Source of the DNA: JBJELF01 sp051879015 | GTDB lineage: Bacteria; Bacillota; Clostridia; Lachnospirales; Lachnospiraceae | NCBI GenBank assembly: GCA_051879015.1 | Contig: JBJELF010000097.1 | Span: forward strand, 1 to 12,100 | Reading direction: 5' to 3' | Length of the DNA stretch: 12,100 bases | Shown here: piece after piece, positions 6,618 through 12,100 of the stretch | How positions within the stretch are numbered: position 1 is the stretch's first letter | How the letters are laid out: each line of letters starts with the position of its first letter | Program-made: the position numbers and the translations under genes | Notes under the pieces: model-generated | What the model was told of the DNA's origin: nothing | Databases searched by the model: none | The model's input: only the letters and a program-made list of their open reading frames with translations

Positions 6618-7250
6618 ATGCTTACAATTGCCAATAATTCTGTGATGAATTTTGAAAATGCAATTCGCGGTGCCCGCAATCCAATGAACAGCTGGAACCG
6701 CATGGATAGTTTTTACGATGAAAATGGAAATTATGTACTTGGTCCAAATGATCTGAGCCTGGCAACTCGCTTGGCTCACGCTGGAAGTGACCATAGAAAA
6801 TATTTAAGAATGATTTTTGTATCCGTAGATGTGACTGCTCCTCTCTATTGGTGGAAGGAATACGATACTTACAAGGTAGCAACAGTGGCAAACTCTACCA
6901 GCACGATGCATAAGATACACAGCAAGCCTTTTTCTTTGGAGGATTTCAGCTGTGACCAGATGACTCCCTCCACTTTGGAATTTATGACTGTCATTATTGA
7001 TAAATTAGAAACCATCCGTCTCAAATATATTGAAACAAAATCCAAGGAAGATTGGTATGACATGATTCAGCTGCTGCCATCCAGCTATAATCAAATGCGT
7101 ACCTGCACATTCAATTACGAGACATTAATTAATATTTATCGTGCCAGAAAAAACCATAAATTAAAAGAATGGCATATTTTCTGCGATTGGATTGAGACCC
7201 TGCCCTACGCAAAAGAGCTTATTACCTTTGACCCAAATGAAATGAGATAA
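6618..7250 (+). CDS. Uncharacterised protein, ThyX-like fold with degenerate signature
   Basis: This 210-residue soluble protein has no signal peptide or membrane helix. I do not recognise a characterised relative. Its layout recalls FAD-dependent thymidylate synthase (ThyX). An SDHRKYLRMIFVSVDVTAPL segment (57-76) precedes YWWKEYDTYKVATVANSTSTMHK, where the ThyX signature RHRxxSxNExSxRY would fall. K80-E81-Y82 would sit at RHR, and N92-S93-T94-S95-T96-M97-H98 mirrors NExSxRY, but with about five extra residues between and most catalytic residues changed. The C-terminus has LLPSSYNQMRTCTFNYETLINIYRARKNHKLKEW (152-185), which resembles the ThyX LP...NLRxLxxFxxLR...AQWE region that binds dUMP. 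A thymidylate synthase activity is not supported; a related nucleotide-binding or regulatory role is possible. The gene stands alone with its own promoter and terminator between two minus-strand operons. Its homology needs a profile search; coding status is firm. Confidence 0.85.
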   Translation: MLTIANNSVMNFENAIRGARNPMNSWNRMDSFYDENGNYVLGPNDLSLATRLAHAGSDHRKYLRMIFVSVDVTAPLYWWKEYDTYKVATVANSTSTMHKIHSKPFSLEDFSCDQMTPSTLEFMTVIIDKLETIRLKYIETKSKEDWYDMIQLLPSSYNQMRTCTFNYETLINIYRARKNHKLKEWHIFCDWIETLPYAKELITFDPNEMR

Positions 7251-7261
7251 TTATTTTTTAA

Positions 7262-7294
7262 TCCCTCACCAACAAATCAGGTGAGGGAATTTTT
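7262..7294 (+). terminator. Intrinsic terminator of the ThyX-like gene
   Basis: TCCCTCACC (7262-7270) pairs with GGTGAGGGA (7280-7288) as a 9-bp stem with a 9-base loop, followed by ATTTTTGTTT. It starts 12 bases after the stop codon, and the U-rich tail points in the plus direction. It may also slow minus-strand transcripts coming from trpA, but there is no U-tract on that side. Confidence 0.85.
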
Positions 7295-7341
7295 GTTTAT
7301 GAAATGATGATAACCATTCTGCGAGTTTATATCATGATGCT

Positions 7342-7365
7342 GAAGTCAAAAGGTATTTTGACCCC
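7342..7365 (-). terminator. Weak hairpin immediately after trpA
   Basis: In the minus-strand transcript GGGGUCAAAA (7365-7356) can pair with UUUUGACUUC (7351-7342) around a 4-base loop: seven Watson-Crick pairs, two G-U and one G-C. It begins right after the trpA stop codon. There is no U-tract downstream, so it is at best a weak terminator or a 3'-end stabiliser. Confidence 0.3.
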
Positions 7366-8142
7366 TTAAATGTTTTGAATCGCTTTCTTCATCCGTTTTA
7401 CATAGACTCCTACCGGCTCTGCTGCCTCTTTGCCATACTGTGCCACAATCTTTACAATGGCAGAACCAACGATAACTCCATCTGCATAGGAGGACATTTT
7501 TACAGCCTGCTCTGGCGTAGAAATGCCAAAACCAATCGCACAAGGCACATTCGTATTTTCTTTTACTCTTTTTACAATAGCTCCCACATCTGTAGTGATA
7601 CTGCTTCTTACCCCCGTTACACCCAAACTAGATACAATATAGAGGAACCCTTCCGCCTCCCTGGCAATCATGTCAATGCGCTTCTCTGAGGTTGGCGCAA
7701 TCAAAGAAACTAACTCTACATCGTACTTATGACAAAGTGGAAGGAATTCTTCTTTCTCTTCATAAGGAATATCAGGCAAAATAAGTCCATCAATGCCTAT
7801 CTTCTGGCAGATAGAGATAAATTTTTCTGCTCCATAGGAATAAACCACATTGGCATAAGTCATAAATACCATTGGCACAGAAACTCTCTGCCTGATTTTT
7901 TTTACCAAGTCAAAAACTTTATCTGTCGTAACTCCACCCGATAAAGCTCTGATATTTGCCTCTTGAATAACTGGCCCTTCTGCCGTTGGATCAGAAAATG
8001 GAATTCCCAACTCAATCAAATCTGCACCATTTTCTACCATTTTATATATAATCTGTTCTGTGGTCTCCAAATCTGGGTCTCCACAGGTGATAAAAGGAAT
8101 AAATGCCTTTTGATTTAAAAATGCTTCTGCGATTCTGCTCAT
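7366..8142 (-). CDS. trpA: Tryptophan synthase alpha chain
   Basis: This 258-residue TIM-barrel protein cleaves indole-3-glycerol phosphate to indole and glyceraldehyde 3-phosphate, passing indole to TrpB. Catalytic E44 lies in LIELGIPFSDP, equivalent to Salmonella E49. The second catalytic acid, D60 in Salmonella, is a glutamate here (E55 in DPTAEGPVIQ). The phosphate-binding glycines occur in SSLGVTGVRS, and GFGISTPEQ and DGVIVGSAIV follow in the expected order. The length is normal for the family (about 255-268). The ATG overlaps the trpB stop as ATGA, with GGAGG about 10 bases upstream inside trpB, which points to translational coupling. This is the last gene of the operon, meeting the plus-strand ThyX-like gene tail to tail. 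Confidence 0.97.
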   Translation of the reverse strand: MSRIAEAFLNQKAFIPFITCGDPDLETTEQIIYKMVENGADLIELGIPFSDPTAEGPVIQEANIRALSGGVTTDKVFDLVKKIRQRVSVPMVFMTYANVVYSYGAEKFISICQKIGIDGLILPDIPYEEKEEFLPLCHKYDVELVSLIAPTSEKRIDMIAREAEGFLYIVSSLGVTGVRSSITTDVGAIVKRVKENTNVPCAIGFGISTPEQAVKMSSYADGVIVGSAIVKIVAQYGKEAAEPVGVYVKRMKKAIQNI

Positions 8143-9329
8143 TCCGCAATATCCTCCCCCCTATATCTTGCAATAGCAGCACAGTCCTTATCTCCTCTGC
8201 CCGATATTGTGATAACAATAATCTGATTTTTATCCATAGTCGGTGCCAATTTTCTTGCATAGGCAACCGCATGCGCCGACTCGATGGCCGGAATAATACC
8301 CTCCTTCTTGGAAAGATACTCGAAAGCATCCACAGCCTCATCATCGGTGATACCTACATACTGAGCACGGCCAATATCATGAAGCCATGCATGTTCTGGA
8401 CCTACACCAGGATAATCCAAGCCAGCGGAGATAGAATAGACAGGTGCAATCTGACCATATTTATCCTGACAAAAATAAGATTTCATGCCATGAAAAATAC
8501 CCAATCTTCCGGTATTGATGGTAGCTGCAGTCTCAAAAGTATCAATACCTCGGCCCGCTGCTTCACAGCCAATCAGCTGAACCTCTTTATCTTCAATAAA
8601 ATGATAGAAAGAACCAATAGCGTTGCTGCCTCCGCCTACGCAGGCGATAACTGCATCTGGAAGCTTTCCTTCCTGTTCCAAAATCTGAGACTTGATTTCC
8701 TTAGAAATAACAGCCTGAAAATCTCTTACAATCGTAGGGAATGGATGAGGTCCCATAACAGAACCCAAACAATAGTGAGTGTCAGCGATACGACTCGTCC
8801 ACTCTCTCATGGCTTCGGAAACAGCATCTTTTAAAGTAGCTGTACCACTCTTGACTGGAATCACCTCAGCTCCTAACAAGCGCATACGATACACATTGAG
8901 TGCCTGACGTTTGGTATCCTCCTCGCCCATAAAAACCACACACTCCATCCCCATCAAAGCAGCAGCAGTGGCTGTTGCCACACCATGCTGACCTGCTCCC
9001 GTCTCAGCAATGAGCCTTGTTTTTCCCATCTTCTTTGCTAAAAGCGCCTGACCAAGCACGTTATTAATTTTATGTGCACCCGTATGATTCAAATCCTCTC
9101 TCTTTAAGTAAATTTTTGCTCCACCTAAATCCTTGGTCATTTTTTCTGCAAAATACAATCTGCTGGGACGATTGGCATACTCATTAAATAAAGTTTCCAA
9201 CTCTCTGTTGAACTCGGAATCATTTTTATAATAATTATATGCTTCCTCCAGCTCCAACACAGCATTCATCAATGTTTCTGGTATATATTGTCCGCCATGT
9301 ACCCCAAAGCGGCCTCTTGATTTATCCAT
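8139..9329 (-). CDS. trpB: Tryptophan synthase beta chain
   Basis: This 396-residue PLP enzyme condenses indole with L-serine to give L-tryptophan. It is a TrpB1-type chain. HTGAHKINN contains the PLP-binding lysine K87, LIAETGAGQHG contains E109 (both numbers coincide with Salmonella TrpB), GGGSNAIG binds the cofactor phosphate, and ISGRGDKD near the end carries the serine that contacts the pyridine nitrogen. The N-terminus FGVHGGQYIPETL is canonical. Start choice: an ATG at 9347 is in frame, but its first codons contain the GAGGAGG ribosome site for the ATG at 9329, so the shorter form is used. An 81-base gap separates it from trpF, the largest gap within this trp gene cluster. trpA overlaps its 3' end. 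Confidence 0.98.
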   Translation of the reverse strand: MDKSRGRFGVHGGQYIPETLMNAVLELEEAYNYYKNDSEFNRELETLFNEYANRPSRLYFAEKMTKDLGGAKIYLKREDLNHTGAHKINNVLGQALLAKKMGKTRLIAETGAGQHGVATATAAALMGMECVVFMGEEDTKRQALNVYRMRLLGAEVIPVKSGTATLKDAVSEAMREWTSRIADTHYCLGSVMGPHPFPTIVRDFQAVISKEIKSQILEQEGKLPDAVIACVGGGSNAIGSFYHFIEDKEVQLIGCEAAGRGIDTFETAATINTGRLGIFHGMKSYFCQDKYGQIAPVYSISAGLDYPGVGPEHAWLHDIGRAQYVGITDDEAVDAFEYLSKKEGIIPAIESAHAVAYARKLAPTMDKNQIIVITISGRGDKDCAAIARYRGEDIAE

Positions 9330-9336
9330 TTTTATT

Positions 9337-9343
9337 CCTCCTC
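9337..9343 (-). promoter_or_regulatory. Ribosome binding site that fixes the trpB start
   Basis: GAGGAGG lies 7 bases before the ATG at 9329. In the longer frame from 9347 it would be read as Arg-Gly-Gly codons, so the six-residue extension is very probably untranslated. Confidence 0.85.
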
Positions 9344-9410
9344 GCATTTTTACAGCTGCTTTCCATTACTCAACTTGTTATAATCATTCTATCAACGAAA
9401 CAAATGTAAA

Positions 9411-10064
9411 TCATTCTTTGATTTTTCTTGCTGCCAGAATAAACTGTTCTATTTTTTTAGCGTCCTTCCATCCATCAGTTTCTACACGAGAACTGACATC
9501 GACTGCGTAAGGAGCAAATCGCTCTATCACCTCACCTACATTTTCATTGGACAACCCTCCAGCTAAAAAATAGGGACGTTTCATTTTTCCAAGACAACTC
9601 CAGTCAAAAGGCATTCCAGTCCCTCCGCTGCCCGAATCCAACAACAAATAATCTGCTGAGGAACATTCCGCTTTCTCCAAGTCTCTCTCCTCTTTGATGC
9701 CAAATGCCTTCACAATCGGTTTATCTGTTAGCTGTCTCATTCTTTGTATATATTCTTCTGTCTCTGCACCATGAAGCTGAATCCAATCAATGATTCCCTC
9801 ATTCGCTATTTGAGCAACCAATTCTGGTTTTTCGTTGACAAACACACCCACCGCACAAATATGCTCATCCAATATTTGTTTCAACGTACTTGCATACTCT
9901 CTCGATATATAACGCTTACTTTTTTCATAAAACAAAAAACCAATGAAATCTGGCTGATATTGATTCACTGCCTGAATATCCTCTGGCCGCCTCAGACCAC
10001 ATATTTTAATTTTTGTTTTCATTTTATCTAAATTTTCTTTTTTATCTACTTTTATTTTTGACAT
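9411..10064 (-). CDS. trpF: Phosphoribosylanthranilate isomerase
   Basis: This TIM-barrel enzyme converts N-(5'-phosphoribosyl)anthranilate to CdRP. The catalytic pair is visible as C22 in KIKICGLRR and D189 in AVDVSSRVE. DFIGFLFYEKSKRYI, GVFVNE, IQLHGAE, a glycine-rich LDSGSGGTG and FLAGGL (phosphate binding) appear in the expected order. Start choice: the ATG at 10064 shares one base with the trpC stop (TGATG), which argues for termination-reinitiation, and gives 217 residues. This adds a lysine-rich 14-residue leader before the usual MKTKIKICGL start. A start at the internal ATG at 10022 would give the more common length (203) but has no ribosome site. A GTG at 10067 is also in frame and unlikely. 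The biochemical assignment is firm; the start is less so. Confidence 0.95.
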   Translation of the reverse strand: MSKIKVDKKENLDKMKTKIKICGLRRPEDIQAVNQYQPDFIGFLFYEKSKRYISREYASTLKQILDEHICAVGVFVNEKPELVAQIANEGIIDWIQLHGAETEEYIQRMRQLTDKPIVKAFGIKEERDLEKAECSSADYLLLDSGSGGTGMPFDWSCLGKMKRPYFLAGGLSNENVGEVIERFAPYAVDVSSRVETDGWKDAKKIEQFILAARKIKE

Positions 10065-10858
10065 CACAATACTTCTTTCCCGCAGCCCAATGATGCCAAA
10101 AATTCTTTTTTGTTCTCCGCTTTCATAACAGCCTCTCCAATTAAAACTGCATTGACACCATTTTGATATAATGCCCTCATGTCCTGAGGCGTATGAATTC
10201 CACTCTCTGCCACAAACAAAATTTCTTTCGGCACATTGTCTCGCAATCTCAGACAGTTGGAAGAATTCACAGAAAAATCCTTAAGATTTCGATTATTAAC
10301 ACCGATAACTCTTGATTCGCAGTCAATTGCCATGGAAACTTCCTCGGCAGTATGAGCCTCTACTAAGGCAGTAATGCCCAATTGGTTGCAAATCTGAATA
10401 TAATGTCTCATTTGCTCCTGCTCTAAAATAGAACAAATCAACAGCACAGCCTTTGCTCCCAGCACTTTCGCCTCGTAAATCATATACTCATCCACTACGA
10501 AATCTTTTCTCAGACAAGGAACTGAAACCGCAGCAGAAATTTCTTTTAAATACTCATTTCTTCCCAAAAACCATTTTGGTTCCGTCAGTACAGAGATACA
10601 GGATGCGCCTGCTGCCTCATACTCTTTGGCTATAGTGACATAGTCAAATTTTTCTGCAATAATCCCCTTAGACGGCGATGCTTTTTTGCACTCACAGATA
10701 AAACTGATTCCCGATGACTGTAGTACTGTCTCAAATTCAAATTTGCCCTTTGGAAGAGCAAGTGCCTGCCGTTTCATTTCCTCCAAAGACACCTGTTTTT
10801 GTGCCTCTGCTACTCTTATCTTTGCATAATCTGCAATCGTATCCAATATTGTACTCAT
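10064..10858 (-). CDS. trpC: Indole-3-glycerol phosphate synthase
   Basis: This 264-residue TIM-barrel enzyme closes the indole ring of CdRP, releasing CO2 and water. Catalytic residues occur in order: E56 and K58 in ICECKKASPSKG, K118 in LRKDF, E167 in LVEAHT, N188/N189 in IGVNNRNL, and E218 in VAESGI. C-terminal NAVLIGEA is the phosphate-binding loop. The length is normal for a monofunctional TrpC, so there is no fusion to TrpF as in Escherichia coli. The ATG is 4 bases after the trpD stop, with only a modest AAAGG ribosome site inside trpD, suggesting coupling. Its stop overlaps the trpF start by one base. Confidence 0.97.
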   Translation of the reverse strand: MSTILDTIADYAKIRVAEAQKQVSLEEMKRQALALPKGKFEFETVLQSSGISFICECKKASPSKGIIAEKFDYVTIAKEYEAAGASCISVLTEPKWFLGRNEYLKEISAAVSVPCLRKDFVVDEYMIYEAKVLGAKAVLLICSILEQEQMRHYIQICNQLGITALVEAHTAEEVSMAIDCESRVIGVNNRNLKDFSVNSSNCLRLRDNVPKEILFVAESGIHTPQDMRALYQNGVNAVLIGEAVMKAENKKEFLASLGCGKEVL

Positions 10859-10862
10859 ATTT

Positions 10863-11879
10863 TCACGCCTTTGACTGTTCTATAAATTCTTCTAATTTTT
10901 TCAAAGCAGCTCCACTGTCAATCATTTCTGCAGCAATCTTGATTCCATCTGCAATCGAATCTGCCTTGCCAGCCACATAGAGCGCTGCGCCCGCATTCAT
11001 TAACACGGTATTTCTTCTTGCTCCTTGTTCCCCAGAGAGAATAGACCTGGTAATAGCTGCATTTTCTGCTGGTTCTCCGCCCACCAATTCATCCTTTCTG
11101 CATCGCTCAAAACCAAAATCTTCTGGCTGAATGACAAAAGTTTTGTAGTATCCATCTTTAATCTCACAAATTGTTGTTGGAGAACTCATAGAAATTTCAT
11201 CTAATTTATCCTGTCCATATACAACAAAACCTCTCTTAACACCCAAACTGACCAATACCTTGGCAAGAGGTTCTACTAAATATTCGTCATACACACCCAT
11301 TAAAAAATATGTTGGCTTTGCAGGATTAGTCAACGGTCCAAGAATATTGAACACCGTTCTGAAACCAAGTTCTCGTCTGATCGCACCTACATATCGCATG
11401 GAAGCATGATATTTCTGTGCAAAGAAGAAACAGAATCCAACATTTTTCAAAAGTTCCACACATTTTTCCGGCTCAAGCACAATCTGTGCCCCCAATGCTT
11501 CCAAGCAATCTGCTGTACCACTCTTGCTGGAGGCAGCTCTGTTTCCATGCTTTGCCACCTTAACGCCTGCTGCTGCGATAACAAATGCCGCTGTGGTAGA
11601 AATATTAAAGCTATGCGCTCCGTCACCGCCAGTACCAACGATTTCCAACACATCCATATTATGCTCTACTTTCAGCGCATGACTTCTCATAGCAGCTGCA
11701 CAGCCTGAAATTTCTTCAATGGTTTCTGCCCTGGTACTCTTTGTAGAGAGTGCAGCCAGAAAAGCAGCATTCTGTGTCTGAGTGGTCTCGCCGTTCATAA
11801 TTTCATTCATCACAGCAAAAGCCTCATCATAAGTCAAATCTTCCTTATTTACAATCTTTACAATACCTTCTTTAATCAT
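10863..11879 (-). CDS. trpD: Anthranilate phosphoribosyltransferase
   Basis: This 338-residue enzyme transfers phosphoribose from PRPP to anthranilate. The PRPP-binding GTGGDGAHSFNIST begins at residue 82. KHGNRAASSKSGTADCLEALG begins at 110. RRELGFRTVFNILGPLTNPA is the anthranilate-site region, and LDEIS carries the acidic Mg2+ ligands. The N-terminal helical part (LTYDEAFAVMNEIMNGE) is standard. The length equals the stand-alone TrpD norm, with no fused glutaminase domain; that domain is the separate trpG upstream. GGAGG with an 8-base spacer precedes the ATG. It is separated from trpG by 72 bases of A/T-rich DNA with no clear signal. Confidence 0.97.
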   Translation of the reverse strand: MIKEGIVKIVNKEDLTYDEAFAVMNEIMNGETTQTQNAAFLAALSTKSTRAETIEEISGCAAAMRSHALKVEHNMDVLEIVGTGGDGAHSFNISTTAAFVIAAAGVKVAKHGNRAASSKSGTADCLEALGAQIVLEPEKCVELLKNVGFCFFFAQKYHASMRYVGAIRRELGFRTVFNILGPLTNPAKPTYFLMGVYDEYLVEPLAKVLVSLGVKRGFVVYGQDKLDEISMSSPTTICEIKDGYYKTFVIQPEDFGFERCRKDELVGGEPAENAAITRSILSGEQGARRNTVLMNAGAALYVAGKADSIADGIKIAAEMIDSGAALKKLEEFIEQSKA

Positions 11880-11951
11880 CTTTCATTCCTCCATCTTCCT
11901 ATTTGACCATTATTTTCTAAACTGACAAACAATTAACTAAATTATCCTTTT

Positions 11952-12100
11952 TTATTGTGATATCTTAAGAAAAGATTTCAACATTTGTGTTCCATCCGGT
12001 GTCATAATGGATTCCGGATGAAATTGAACACCGTAGACATCATACTTGGTATGTTTAACTGCCATAATCTCTCCATCCTCCGTTCTTGCTGTTACCTTTA
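11952..12100 (-). CDS. trpG: Anthranilate synthase glutamine amidotransferase subunit, C-terminal end only
   Basis: Only the last 48 codons plus two bases are in the window; the 5' part lies beyond the right edge. The fragment contains YGVQFHPESIMTPDG, the class I glutamine amidotransferase segment with the histidine and glutamate (HPE) of the catalytic triad, followed by a short terminal helix (MLKSFLKIS) and TAA. In PabA/TrpG proteins this segment ends a chain of about 190 residues. The exact IMTPDG context and the position immediately upstream of trpD favour TrpG over PabA. It supplies ammonia from glutamine to the TrpE subunit, which is expected further upstream. Confidence 0.9.
   Translation of the reverse strand, partial: KVTARTEDGEIMAVKHTKYDVYGVQFHPESIMTPDGTQMLKSFLKISQ

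Noticed and set aside
7251..7365. Small gene or RNA between the ThyX-like gene and trpA
   Set aside because: Apart from two hairpins there is no frame with a ribosome site and no recognisable RNA structure.
8103..8834. 243-codon open frame on the plus strand opposite trpB and trpA
   Set aside because: It lies wholly antisense to well-conserved trp coding sequence, has a low-complexity hydrophobic/Asn/Ser composition, and shows no recognisable domain.
9330..9410. Internal promoter for trpBA in the 81-base gap
   Set aside because: A TATAAC box occurs (9382-9377) but the -35 candidates at acceptable spacing (TTTGTT, TTGTTT) are poor, so it is not listed as a feature.
11880..11951. Attenuator or operator between trpG and trpD
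   Set aside because: The 72-base gap is only A/T-rich, with a ribosome site; no stable hairpin or repeat was found by eye.
1..12100. CRISPR array, tRNA, rRNA, insertion sequence or prophage module
   Set aside because: No spaced direct repeats, cloverleaf, transposase or phage structural gene was seen; the genes are ordinary metabolic operons plus one orphan.

Overview
The window looks like the chromosome of a low-to-moderate-GC anaerobic Bacillota, most likely a Clostridia/Lachnospiraceae-type gut bacterium. The reasons are strong AGGAGG-type ribosome sites, A/T-rich intergenic DNA, a Na+-translocating decarboxylase gene set, a classical Gram-positive trpGDCFBA order, and a BaiN/RdsA-family flavoprotein. 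Genus assignment is inference; no rRNA or other marker is present. Apart from one central gene, everything lies on the minus strand.

Layout by ascending coordinate. At 1-907 (minus, cut by the window edge) is an HI0933/BaiN-type FAD oxidoreductase. At 1019-6414 (minus) is a five-gene membrane decarboxylase/transcarboxylase operon, transcribed mmdA-like, oadG-like, biotin carrier, oadB, oadA-like. It starts from a good promoter with an A-tract UP-like element near 6473-6523. At 6618-7250 (plus) is a divergent single gene with its own extended -10 promoter and intrinsic terminator. It encodes a protein that resembles the ThyX fold but lacks the ThyX signature residues. At 7366-12100 (minus) is the distal part of a tryptophan operon: trpG (3' end only), trpD, trpC, trpF, trpB, trpA. 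Its promoter and trpE would lie beyond the right edge.

How the genes work together. In the decarboxylase operon, the biotinylated carrier would shuttle a carboxyl group between soluble carboxyltransferases and the OadB Na+ channel/decarboxylase, with the OadG-like protein as membrane anchor. Unusually, one carrier and one beta subunit are accompanied by two carboxyltransferases of different type: a pyruvate/oxaloacetate (5S-like) one and an acyl-CoA (12S-like) one. The set therefore contains the parts of both a Propionibacterium-type transcarboxylase and a sodium pump. The trp genes encode the steps from anthranilate to tryptophan, with tight overlaps typical of translational coupling.

The points most worth a second look are the dual-carboxyltransferase operon, the OadG protein with an N-terminal lipoprotein domain, the divergent acyl-CoA carboxyltransferase motifs, the degenerate ThyX-like orphan, and hairpins in the gaps of the decarboxylase operon. 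No tRNA, rRNA, CRISPR array, insertion sequence or prophage module was seen. There is no gene-free stretch longer than about 210 bases.
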